A stretch of DNA of 12,485 nucleotides, taken from contig CAJFNE010000036.1 of NCBI GenBank assembly GCA_904393855.1, positions 1 through 12,485 of the forward strand, in the 5' to 3' direction. The translations under genes and the position numbers were made by a program. Under the pieces are notes generated by a model. It ran no database searches and had not been told where the DNA came from. It saw only the letters and a list, made by a program, of their open reading frames with translations. The DNA is from an uncultured Oscillibacter sp. Lineage in GTDB: Bacteria; Bacillota; Clostridia; Oscillospirales; Oscillospiraceae. This document shows positions 6,353 to 12,268 of this stretch, in pieces (the stretch's first letter is position 1; each line of letters opens with the position of its first letter).

Positions 6353-7651
6353 ATGACCATCGGCCAGCGCATCGCGCAGAAACGAAAGGAGCAGGGCCTC
6401 AGCCAGGAGGCCCTTGGGAACCAGCTGGGCGTCTCCCGGCAGTCCATCTATAAATGGGAGTCCGACGCCGCCCTGCCGGAGATCGACAAGCTCATCGCCC
6501 TGAGCCGCCTGTTCAGCGTGTCCGTGGGCTGGCTGCTGGGGGTGGAGGAGCCGCCCCCGGAGACGGCGGAAGCCGGGGCGGACAGCGAGCTGACGGAGCA
6601 GCAGCTGAACATGGTGGAGGAGATCGTGGGCCGGTATCTGGCCTCGCAGCCCAAGCCCCTGTCCCCGCGCCGCCGCCTGGTTCTGAAGATCACGGCAGCT
6701 GCCGCCGCCGTGTGCCTGGTCTGGGGCCTGTACACCCTCTCCAGCCAGCTGGACCAGCTGTCCTCCCGGTATGCCGCCCTGCAGAACTCCGTCAACAACA
6801 TCACCTCCTCCGTCTACAGCCAGGTGGACTCCCTCTCCGGCCGGGTGGAGGAGCTGCTGGAAGCCCAGAACAGCCTGCTGACCGACTCCGGCGTGGAGAT
6901 CACCGGCGCGGACCTGCGGACGCAGGACGATGCCCCCTTGGGCACCGTGCGCTTCTCCGCCTACGCGGTGCCCAAGACCTATGTGGAGGGCATGACGGCG
7001 GAGTTCCTCCTGGACAACGGCACCGGCGGCGTCATCGCCGTACCGGCGGAGTTCCTGTCCTCCGGCCAGACCTTCCGCGCGGACGCCATCTCCTGCGCTC
7101 TGACGGACGACATCACCCTGTCCGTGGCGTTCCGCTCCCCGGACGGCACCCGGCAGACCCAGCCGCTAGAGTACTATGACTACCTCCTCACCGCCAGCCT
7201 GCCCAACCTGAACCTGGAGCGCTTCCTCGAGCGGTGGGAAGTTGCGGCGGACAGCTTCGTGCCGCAGGAGTTCTATGTCCGCCTGGAGGAGCTCTCCAGC
7301 AAGTACCAAAGCACCGTCGGCGGGATCTTTCCGCCCACGTCCATCCAGGAGGTCCAGGTGGGCCTGTTCCGGAACCAGACCCTGGTGGCCTGGGCGGAGC
7401 CCTGCTCGGAGGTGCCGGACTTCCTGGCGGAGGACGCGGAGCCGGGCGCCCGGTTCTACCGCCTGCCGCCGGAGGCGGTGCCCGTCGGGCCAGAGGACAC
7501 TTTCTCCCTCTCCGCCCTGGTGACGGACACGCAGGGCCGCCGCATGATGTACACCGGAGAGGACTTCACCGTGGACACCCAGCAGCGCATGACCGCCTGG
7601 AGCGCTCCCCTCGTCTCGCCCTGGACCGATCCCGCCCAGTGGACGTTCTGA
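6353..7651 (+). CDS. Membrane-anchored XRE-family transcriptional regulator
   Basis: A 432-residue protein. An N-terminal Cro/C1 (XRE) helix-turn-helix (residues 3-62, with SQEALGNQLGVSRQSIYKWE carrying helices 2-3) is followed by an acidic linker (about 65-100), a basic RRR stop and one TM helix (about 109-129). A Gln/Ser-rich likely coiled coil (130-170) and about 260 extracytoplasmic residues follow, probably beta-rich and containing two similar-sized segments. The layout suggests a one-component sensor that reads an external or envelope signal and binds DNA from the membrane; ligand and targets are unknown. ATG 6353 is chosen because GGAAGGAGG (6337-6345) is 7 nt away; ATG 6347 is only 1 nt away, and the frame opens further back without a binding site. 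No clear terminator follows directly; the next one is at 7854-7894. Confidence 0.8.
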   Translation: MTIGQRIAQKRKEQGLSQEALGNQLGVSRQSIYKWESDAALPEIDKLIALSRLFSVSVGWLLGVEEPPPETAEAGADSELTEQQLNMVEEIVGRYLASQPKPLSPRRRLVLKITAAAAAVCLVWGLYTLSSQLDQLSSRYAALQNSVNNITSSVYSQVDSLSGRVEELLEAQNSLLTDSGVEITGADLRTQDDAPLGTVRFSAYAVPKTYVEGMTAEFLLDNGTGGVIAVPAEFLSSGQTFRADAISCALTDDITLSVAFRSPDGTRQTQPLEYYDYLLTASLPNLNLERFLERWEVAADSFVPQEFYVRLEELSSKYQSTVGGIFPPTSIQEVQVGLFRNQTLVAWAEPCSEVPDFLAEDAEPGARFYRLPPEAVPVGPEDTFSLSALVTDTQGRRMMYTGEDFTVDTQQRMTAWSAPLVSPWTDPAQWTF

Positions 7652-7662
7652 ACCCGCACCAT

Positions 7663-7706
7663 TCATGACGGAATTTTGAGCGTTCTTTGAACATTTTATG
7701 AACAAA
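7663..7706. repeat. Four 11-bp phased direct repeats (TGAnC cores)
   Basis: Cores TGACG (7666), TGAGC (7677), TGAAC (7688) and TGAAC (7699) recur at exactly 11-bp steps in AT-rich sequence. A further pair with the same period follows at 7726-7744. Eleven-bp spacing is typical of sites for OmpR/PhoB-family response regulators, which bind one face of the helix in tandem. They lie upstream of the small-RNA promoter and downstream of the previous stop codon. Confidence 0.5.
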
Positions 7707-7725
7707 ACCGCTGAAAAACCGTTGC

Positions 7726-7744
7726 TTGTAAACAAATTGTGAAT
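7726..7744 (-). promoter_or_regulatory. Candidate response-regulator box (Pho/Wal-like)
   Basis: On the minus strand this reads TTCACA-N5-TTTACA, agreeing with the TT(A/C/T)ACA 11-bp repeats known for B. subtilis PhoP. On the plus strand it reads TGTAAA-N5-TGTGAA, one mismatch from the WalR consensus. It lies 15 bp upstream of the -35 at 7760, a fitting activator position. Which regulator binds, if any, is not determinable here. Confidence 0.4.
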
Positions 7745-7759
7745 CTCCTCTCCCATCTG

Positions 7760-7788
7760 TTGACTTTCCCGCTTTCGGCGGTTATGAT
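7760..7788 (+). promoter_or_regulatory. Strong promoter of a candidate small RNA
   Basis: TTGACT (7760-7765) and TATGAT (7783-7788) are separated by 17 bp, one mismatch each from consensus. Transcription would begin near 7795. No normal coding gene begins within 200 nt, and an intrinsic terminator lies about 60 nt past the start. Confidence 0.7.
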
Positions 7789-7794
7789 GGATTC

Positions 7795-7894
7795 ATCAAG
7801 CAGGGACGCTTGATGAACACACCAATTTCCCTCTCCTTTCTCTATATCAAACGGGACCGGCGGCAGCCATTCGGCTGCCGCCGGTCCTGTTTTT
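7795..7894 (+). ncRNA. Candidate small RNA with pyrimidine-rich SD-like target tract
   Basis: A predicted transcript of about 100 nt. Its 5' end forms a hairpin (TTCATCAAGC 7792-7801 with GCTTGATGAA 7808-7817, loop AGGGAC; the first bases depend on the exact start). An unpaired 18-nt pyrimidine tract (7826-7843) with CCCTCTCC and CTCCTTTC follows, and then a strong terminator (7854-7894). C/U-rich single-stranded loops complementary to Shine-Dalgarno sequences are characteristic of trans-acting small RNAs in Gram-positives. CTCCTTTC pairs perfectly with GAAAGGAG before ftsH and before the S-component gene, but such sites are common. A 48-codon ORF (ATG 7813, stop 7957-7959) starts in the hairpin but runs through the terminator, so it is less likely. 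No known RNA family was recognised. Confidence 0.55.
7854..7894 (+). terminator. Intrinsic terminator of the candidate small RNA
   Basis: A perfect 15-bp GC-rich stem (7854-7868 with 7873-7887) capped by an ATTC loop is followed by TGTTTTT. Flanking ACG and TGT add three more pairs, including one G-U. It would also stop any transcript arriving from the XRE regulator gene. Confidence 0.9.
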
Positions 7895-7960
7895 CCCGCC
7901 GCTTCATCCCCTTCCGCCGCCGGGCAAATGCCAGCGCGAGCCTCGACATCCAGGAATAAT

Positions 7961-7998
7961 TTATTGTTTTTCGATAAAAAATAATTGACAAACAATAA
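7961..7998. promoter_or_regulatory. Operator-like palindrome and half-site at the DUF2975 operon promoter
   Basis: TTATTG-N5-CGATAA (7961-7977) is a palindrome with one mismatch, ending 7 bp upstream of the -35. A third matching half-site, CAATAA (7993-7998), lies inside the promoter spacer. Seen another way, TTATTGTTT (7961-7969) and AAACAATAA (7990-7998) form a perfect 9-bp inverted repeat around the -35. The obvious candidate ligand is the YozG-like repressor encoded in the operon, making it autoregulatory; this is inference from position. Confidence 0.5.
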
Positions 7999-8013
7999 CT
8001 CCTCTGCTAGAAT
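7985..8013 (+). promoter_or_regulatory. Near-consensus promoter of the DUF2975 operon
   Basis: A perfect TTGACA (7985-7990), a 17-bp spacer and TAGAAT (8008-8013). The start would be near 8020, leaving a leader of only about 16 nt. A promoter this strong in front of membrane-protein genes would be expected to be held down by a repressor, consistent with the overlapping palindromic sites. Confidence 0.8.
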
Positions 8014-8035
8014 GCGGTACAAGGGGGGTGTGCCC

Positions 8036-8212
8036 ATGACCTTTACCCGGATGTTCCTGCTGGTGACGCTGGCGATGCTGGTTCTGGCACTGGTCCTGCT
8101 GGTCCAGGGGCTCCGGCGCAGGCGTCCCCGGCGGATCGCGGCCGCAGCGGCGCTCCTGCTGCTGGTGGCGGCCGCCTACGCCCTGCTGCTGGAATTCATC
8201 ACGCGGATGTGA
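8036..8212 (+). CDS. Small two-helix membrane protein, 58 aa
   Basis: MTFTRM is followed by a hydrophobic helix (7-26), a strongly basic turn RRRRPRR (27-33) and an Ala/Leu-rich second helix (34-55). Helical-hairpin topology with the basic loop inside and both ends outside is predicted by the positive-inside rule. It is the first gene after the promoter. AAGGGGGGTG (8021-8030) serves as ribosome binding site, 7 nt from ATG. The frame also opens at a TTG (7985), but that codon is part of the -35 hexamer and cannot be transcribed from this promoter. It is not a family I recognise; small hydrophobic proteins are sometimes subunits or regulators of neighbouring membrane proteins. Confidence 0.65.
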   Translation: MTFTRMFLLVTLAMLVLALVLLVQGLRRRRPRRIAAAAALLLLVAAAYALLLEFITRM

Positions 8213-8227
8213 GGAGAGAGACTGCCT

Positions 8228-8812
8228 ATGAACGTGACATCGGTTCAAAAAATCGCCCGGGTTTTGCATGTGCTGGTCCTGATCGCGCTGGTGTGCAACG
8301 TGGTCATCCTGTATCTGGTCCCCGCGGCTGTGCTCTCCGGCGGTCCCAGTCTGCTGGAGGGCGTGGGGGAATATCTGGGCGGCATTCTGCACCCCGGCGA
8401 GGATGACATCGTGACGGCCGGCATCGCCGCCAGCTTCCTCTCCTGGTTCTGGTGTTGGCAGGACCCGGAGACGCTGGCCCTGACGCTGTTCCTGGTGGTC
8501 TCCGGCGTCTGCACCGCCGTCATCCTCTGGCAGGGCAAGCGGGTGCTGGAGACGATCCTCCGGGGGGAGCCCTTCTCCATGGAGAATGCCGTGAGCCTGC
8601 GGCGGGCTGCCGTCTGCGCTTTCCTGATCGCGCTGGCGGCCCTGGCCCGGGTGGTCTTTGGTCTTTTATTCTACCGCTCCCTGGCCCCTCTGCTGACCTA
8701 CAATGCCCTGTTCGTGCCCATCTTCGCCATGTTCGGCCTGCTGTGCCTTATCATGTCGGCCCTGTTCCGCCAGGCGGCGGAGCTGAAGGCGGAGAACGAC
8801 CTGACGATTTGA
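8228..8812 (+). CDS. DUF2975 family membrane protein, copy 1
   Basis: A 194-residue protein with about four TM helices (roughly 10-32, 82-104, 125-148, 155-178) and a short, charged C-terminal tail, ELKAENDLTI, at the cytoplasmic side. The region before TM3 (ETILRGEPFSMENAVSLRRAA) is the family signature: G-x-PF-x-x-ENA-x-x-LRR. DUF2975 (B. subtilis YoaS type) proteins regularly neighbour a YozG-like HTH gene, as here. Their function is unknown. AGGAG (8212-8216) overlaps the preceding stop codon and lies 11 nt from ATG, implying coupling to the 58-aa gene. It is paralogous to the next gene. Confidence 0.85.
   Translation: MNVTSVQKIARVLHVLVLIALVCNVVILYLVPAAVLSGGPSLLEGVGEYLGGILHPGEDDIVTAGIAASFLSWFWCWQDPETLALTLFLVVSGVCTAVILWQGKRVLETILRGEPFSMENAVSLRRAAVCAFLIALAALARVVFGLLFYRSLAPLLTYNALFVPIFAMFGLLCLIMSALFRQAAELKAENDLTI
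8770..8812 (+). repeat. 43-bp exact repeat at the 3' end of DUF2975 copy 1
   Basis: This run, including the stop codon, is identical to 9358-9400 in the paralogue. The remaining parts of the two genes have diverged clearly at DNA level. Confidence 0.9.
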
Positions 8813-8827
8813 AAGGAGGGGAACATC

Positions 8828-9400
8828 ATGCAGCGCACCGCTTCCCAGCGGCTGGCGGACCTGCTCAGCGGCCTGTGCGTACTGGTCCTCCTGTGCGGCC
8901 TCCCACTGCTGCCCCTGGCCCCGGCGCTGGCCTATTTTCACTTCCAGGACCCTGCCTCCATCCGCTTCGACCAGCTGATGGCCACCTTCGCTTACGACAC
9001 GGACGACGGCCTCGGTAACCTGCTGCAGATCATCCTGTGGGAGGCCTGGCAGTCGCCGGACCGGGCGGTGCTGGCGCTGTTCCTGCTGCTGACCGGCGTG
9101 TGCGGCGGCATCATCCTGGTCCAGGGCATCCGGATCCTCTCCTCCGTGTCGGACGGGACCCCGTTCCTGCCCCAGAACGCCGTCTATCTGCGGCGGGCCG
9201 CCCGGCCCTGCTTCCTGATCACGGCCGGCGCGGCGGGGCGGACCCTGTTCACCCTCTGCCGGGAGGGGGCCTCCGCCCTGCTCTCCTACACCGCTTTGTT
9301 TGTCCCCGTCTCCATCATGTTCGGCCTGTTGTTCCTGGTGATGTCCGCTCTCTTTCACCAGGCGGCGGAGCTGAAGGCGGAGAACGACCTGACGATTTGA
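8828..9400 (+). CDS. DUF2975 family membrane protein, copy 2
   Basis: A 190-residue paralogue of the preceding gene with the same four-helix plan. The signature SVSDGTPFLPQNAVYLRRAA precedes TM3, and the C-terminal tail QAAELKAENDLTI is identical. The N-terminal third, including the first extracytoplasmic loop (residues about 38-70, HFQDPASIRFDQ, then Asp-rich DTDDG), differs strongly from copy 1, so the two may have specialised outer parts or form a heteromer. AAGGAGGG (8813-8820) stands 7 nt before ATG and directly follows the upstream stop, so the pair is co-translated from one message. The function of the family is unknown. Confidence 0.85.
   Translation: MQRTASQRLADLLSGLCVLVLLCGLPLLPLAPALAYFHFQDPASIRFDQLMATFAYDTDDGLGNLLQIILWEAWQSPDRAVLALFLLLTGVCGGIILVQGIRILSSVSDGTPFLPQNAVYLRRAARPCFLITAGAAGRTLFTLCREGASALLSYTALFVPVSIMFGLLFLVMSALFHQAAELKAENDLTI
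9358..9400 (+). repeat. 43-bp exact repeat at the 3' end of DUF2975 copy 2
   Basis: Identical to 8770-8812; see the findings for the gene conversion interpretation. The two copies are 588 bp apart in the same orientation, so recombination between them would delete one paralogue's worth of DNA while leaving a complete fused gene. Confidence 0.9.
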
Positions 9401-9409
9401 GGTGGCGGC

Positions 9410-9628
9410 ATGATTGTGGTAAACCTGGATGTGATGATGGCCAAGCGGAAGATGACCCTCTCCCAGCTGTCGGAGAAGGTGGACATCACCCTGGCGAATC
9501 TCTCGATCCTGAAGAATAATAAGGCCAAGGCGGTGCGCTTCTCCACCCTGGAGGCCATCTGCGCCGCCCTGGACTGCCAGCCGGGAGACATCCTGGAGTA
9601 CGTCCCGGATACAGAGGTGCTGTCATGA
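9410..9628 (+). CDS. YozG-like Cro/C1 helix-turn-helix regulator
   Basis: A 72-residue protein that is essentially one HTH domain. MIVVNLDVMMAKRKMTLSQL is the opening strand and helix 1, SEKVDITLANLSILKNNKAK the HTH, and RFSTLEAICAALDCQPGDIL the closing helices with the PGDIL signature of HTH_26/YozG proteins. It is expected to be a cytoplasmic DNA-binding dimer. In other Firmicutes such genes sit beside DUF2975 genes, as here, and it is the natural candidate to repress the promoter at 7985-8013. GAGGTGG (9399-9405), overlapping the upstream stop, is the ribosome binding site. Its TGA overlaps the next ATG (ATGA). Confidence 0.9.
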   Translation: MIVVNLDVMMAKRKMTLSQLSEKVDITLANLSILKNNKAKAVRFSTLEAICAALDCQPGDILEYVPDTEVLS

Positions 9629-9735
9629 AACTGCTGAAAACCCTGCTGGCGGTGCTGTGGGTCCTCTTCCTCCTGTTTTTGCTGGCACTGATCCTGCTGG
9701 TGCTGTTCACTCCCGGCAACTGGGCCGCCCTGTAA
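9625..9735 (+). CDS. 36-aa single-helix membrane microprotein
   Basis: MKLLKTLLAVLW continues as one Leu/Val/Phe helix (residues 6-28) and ends in TPGNWAAL. Two lysines before the helix and none after it predict the N-terminus inside. Its ATG overlaps the stop of the YozG-like gene in an ATGA, a strong sign of coupled translation and of a genuine gene despite its size. It has no separate strong ribosome binding site (GAGGTG at 9615-9620 is 4 nt away). No family is recognised. A role as partner of the DUF2975 proteins is only suggested by position. Confidence 0.6.
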   Translation: MKLLKTLLAVLWVLFLLFLLALILLVLFTPGNWAAL

Positions 9736-9804
9736 GGGCCGCCCGTCCGCTGTTCTGAAAAAACCTGCCCGCCCTGCCGGACAACTGTGCATGGAGAACT
9801 TGAT

Positions 9805-11331
9805 ATGGAAAATAACCAAAACGCCCTCCCCCTGGAGGGTGCGGCGAAGCCTGCTCAAAATTCCCTCAAATACCCGGATACCACCCCCCGGGACCGGCGG
9901 TTCCTCCTGTTCACCGCCGCCTTCTGCGTGCTGATGGCGGACACCCTTCTCTGGTACGGCCCCACCGCCGGCATGACGGCCCTGGTGGGGGTGTGGTACG
10001 TGCTGGTGCTCTCCTACCTGGGACCCGCACCGCTGGCCATCCGCTCCAACCAGGTGCTGCTGCTGTTCAACCTGTTCCTGGCGGTGACGCTGGCCCTGAC
10101 CTCCAACTGGTACTTCCGGGTGTGGAACTGCCTGGCCCTACTGGCCCTACTGCCCCTCCACGCCCTGGCCCTCTCCGGGGCGGGGCGGCTGCCCTGGCAG
10201 CGGCCCGCCATGCTGTGGGAGCGGCTGTGCCTGCTGCTGTGGGGGCTGTTCGGCCACCTGGGGGCCGGCTTCGCGGCCCTCTCCGCTGGAAAGGGAGCGA
10301 AAAACAGCCGCCGGACCGCCGCCCTGCTCCTGGGCCTGGCGGGCGCGGCGGCGCTGGTGGCGGTGCTGCTGCCGGTGCTGGCCTCCGCCGACGCCCTCTT
10401 TGCCGCCGCCACGGCGGACCTGCGCTCCTGGATTTCCAGCCACTTCTCCACCGCCCTCTGGAAGCTCCTGGTGGGGCTGGTGCTGACGCCCTTCCTCTTT
10501 GGCTTCCTCTACTCCCTCCGCCGCCCCACCCCCCTGAAATATGAGCTCCAGGACCGCGCCCCCGCCGCCGAGGCCCTGGCCCCCGCCCTGATCCTGGCGG
10601 CGCTGGATGTCCTGTATCTGCTGTTCCTTGGGGTGCAGTCCGCCGGCCTCTTCGGCGGGCCGGCATACCTGGCCCAGCGGGGCATCTCCTACGCGGAGTG
10701 GGCCCGCAGCGGCTTCTTCCAGATGGTGGGCGTCACCGTGGTGAACCTGACGGTGCTCCTGGCGGCCCTGACCTTTTCCCGGCGCGGCGGCCGGACCTGG
10801 GGTGTCCTGCGGAGTCTGGCGGCGGTCCTGGTGGCGGAGAGTCTGGTGCTCCTGACCTCCGCCGCCTGGCGGATGACCCTGTACGTCTCCGCCTACGGCC
10901 TCTCCTTCAAGCGCTGCATGACCTACTGGGGCATGGCGATGATGGCCCTCTTTTTCCTGACGGCCCTGCGGAAGGTCCTCCGGCCGGACTTCGGCTTCTG
11001 CCGCTGGGCGTTTCCCCTGGCCCTGGCGGGCTGGCTGGTGATCAACTGCGTCCCCGTGGACGCCCTGGTGGCCCGGGATCAGGCGGACCGCTACCTGGAC
11101 GGGGAGACCTCCTCCATCGACGTGGAGTACCTGCTCTACGACCTGTCCTATGACACCCTCGCCCAGCTGGACCGGCTGGACGGCTCCCTGATCTGCCGAA
11201 ACTGGGAGACCGGCGGTCAGGCCCGGCTGGACACGCTGATCGCCGAGCGCCGGGCGGAGGCCCGGGCGGAGTGCGCCGACTGGCATACCTGGTCCCTCTC
11301 CGCCTGCCTGGCCGCCCTGGGAGGTACGTGA
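9805..11331 (+). CDS. DUF4153/DUF4173-like polytopic membrane protein
   Basis: A 508-residue protein with a short, polar N-terminus and about ten to twelve TM helices up to residue about 415, then a soluble tail of about 90 residues. Late in the membrane part, WRMTLYVSAYGLSFKRCMTYW followed by INCVPVDALVARDQADRYL and then IDVEYLLYDLSYDTLAQL matches the C-terminal pattern of DUF4153/DUF4173 proteins. These have no established activity. I start at ATG 9805 because GGAG (9793-9796) lies 8 nt upstream; the in-frame GTG at 9787 has no such site. No promoter or terminator is evident in the 69 bp after the microprotein gene, so it is probably transcribed with the operon upstream. Very GC-rich; codon use matches its neighbours. 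Confidence 0.75.
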   Translation: MENNQNALPLEGAAKPAQNSLKYPDTTPRDRRFLLFTAAFCVLMADTLLWYGPTAGMTALVGVWYVLVLSYLGPAPLAIRSNQVLLLFNLFLAVTLALTSNWYFRVWNCLALLALLPLHALALSGAGRLPWQRPAMLWERLCLLLWGLFGHLGAGFAALSAGKGAKNSRRTAALLLGLAGAAALVAVLLPVLASADALFAAATADLRSWISSHFSTALWKLLVGLVLTPFLFGFLYSLRRPTPLKYELQDRAPAAEALAPALILAALDVLYLLFLGVQSAGLFGGPAYLAQRGISYAEWARSGFFQMVGVTVVNLTVLLAALTFSRRGGRTWGVLRSLAAVLVAESLVLLTSAAWRMTLYVSAYGLSFKRCMTYWGMAMMALFFLTALRKVLRPDFGFCRWAFPLALAGWLVINCVPVDALVARDQADRYLDGETSSIDVEYLLYDLSYDTLAQLDRLDGSLICRNWETGGQARLDTLIAERRAEARAECADWHTWSLSACLAALGGT

Positions 11332-11333
11332 CC

Positions 11334-11774
11334 ATGAGTATCGTACTGAAAATCCTCTTCCTGCCCCTGGCGGTGGTGCTGATGGCGGTGGTTGCCCTGC
11401 TGGCCGCGTTGGAAGACTACACGGACGTTCTGGAGAAGAACTGGGACCTCTCCCTGCCCAGCAGCGACGGGGCGGTCTATGAAACCGACAGCGGCGCCAG
11501 CTTCCTCGGAGACGGATACCGCTATCACGTGCTGGAGTACGCCGACAGCGGGGAGCTGACGGAGGTTCTGGTTCAGGAGACCCGGGAGCTCTCCTCCGTT
11601 CCCGCCCAGGTAACGGCAATCCTGGACGCCCTGTCCGTTCCGGCGGACCAGCGGCCCGATCTCGACGACTGCCGCTGCTTCGTCGTCTCCGACCCGGTGG
11701 ACAACCGGGATAAAGGCTATCTGCTTTTAAACCAGAGCGGCACCCGGCTGTACGTGGTGGAGTGCTTCCTGTGA
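11334..11774 (+). CDS. Small signal-anchored extracytoplasmic protein, unknown
   Basis: A 146-residue protein whose N-terminus (SIVLKILFLPLAVVLMAVVA) is a TM anchor or uncleaved signal. An acidic extracytoplasmic domain of about 120 residues follows, ending in LLLNQSGTRLYVVECFL. No lipobox is seen. Two Cys (C132 and C144 region) occur. It starts 3 nt after the preceding stop; GGGAGG (11319-11324), 9 nt from ATG 11334, lies inside the upstream gene, so translation is coupled. The frame opens earlier (11271), but that part overlaps the DUF4153-like gene and has no binding site. Family not recognised; its position implies a partner of the DUF4153-like protein. Confidence 0.7.
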   Translation: MSIVLKILFLPLAVVLMAVVALLAALEDYTDVLEKNWDLSLPSSDGAVYETDSGASFLGDGYRYHVLEYADSGELTEVLVQETRELSSVPAQVTAILDALSVPADQRPDLDDCRCFVVSDPVDNRDKGYLLLNQSGTRLYVVECFL

Positions 11775-11800
11775 TTTTGCCGGAGGAGAGGAGGATGCGC

Positions 11801-12217
11801 ATGAAAAACCGGCAGCTGTTGCTGCTAACCGCCCTGCTGGCGGCGATAGTGGGGCTGTCCCTCTATCTGACGCCGGAGACCCGCGTGGAGCGCTATGTGG
11901 CCGCCCACCGGGAGACCCTCTAGGCGGACATGGACGCCTACTTTCTCCGGGGAGAGCCCCTGCGCTACGACGCGCCCTTGGAGACCGTGAACCCCTGGCC
12001 CGGGGAGCACCCCATGGTGGAGTACGTCCTGCCCGCTCTCCGCCCCGGCTATTACGGCTTTTACTATTCGCTGGATGACGTGCCTTTGGCCTTCCAGAAT
12101 GTCCCCGTCCCCCTGGAGGAGACGACGGATGGCTGGACGTGGCGGGCCGAGGGTGACAATCACGGCCTCACCCGCCGGCTGTCACCCCATTGGTACTATT
12201 TCGAAGCCCATTTCTGA
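11801..12217 (+). pseudogene. Small anchored protein gene interrupted by in-frame TAG
   Basis: From ATG 11801 the frame reads KNRQLLLLTALLAAIVGLSL (a signal anchor), then TPETRVERYVAAHRETL. It meets TAG at 11921-11923 and continues without another stop for 97 codons, to TGA at 12215-12217. The downstream part (YYGFYYSLDDVPLAFQ; WTWRAEGDNHGLTRR; WYYFEAHF) has normal codon use and a well-formed, Tyr/Trp-rich domain, so the two halves were clearly one gene of about 138 codons. A single substitution, for example from GAG, CAG or AAG, would explain it. GGAGAGGAGG (11785-11794) is the ribosome binding site. ATG 11930 after the stop has no good site. Recent inactivation, sequence error and amber readthrough are all possible. 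Confidence 0.75.
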
Positions 12218-12221
12218 GCGC

Positions 12222-12261
12222 AAAACGGCGGCCGCCCCTGAGCGGGGCGACCGCCGTTGTT
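12222..12261. terminator. Bidirectional terminator hairpin
   Basis: AACGGCGG and CGCCCC on the left pair with GGGGCG and CCGCCGTT on the right (12224-12258). There is one C/A mismatch and a 5-nt loop. The minus strand is followed by TTTTG, the plus strand by the weaker GTTGTTCT. It lies between the end of the interrupted gene (12217) and the end of a convergent gene (12269). Confidence 0.8.
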
Positions 12262-12268
12262 CTGGAAT

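Noticed and set aside
7813..7959. 48-codon ORF with a weak GGGA site in the hairpin loop
   Set aside because: It reads straight through a strong intrinsic terminator, has an Arg-rich composition like random GC-rich DNA, and its start codon is in a stem. Kept as an alternative to the small RNA, not annotated.
7961..7998. AT-rich palindromes considered as a terminator or origin-type repeat
   Set aside because: No GC-rich stem or T tract, and the position around the -35 fits an operator far better. No DnaA-box cluster is present.
9787..9804. GTG start for the DUF4153-like protein
   Set aside because: There is no ribosome binding site before GTG 9787, while ATG 9805 has GGAG 8 nt upstream.
10147..11802. 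Minus-strand 551-codon open frame
   Set aside because: Shadow of the plus-strand genes: low-complexity Gly/Gln/Pro/Arg translation and no start signals.
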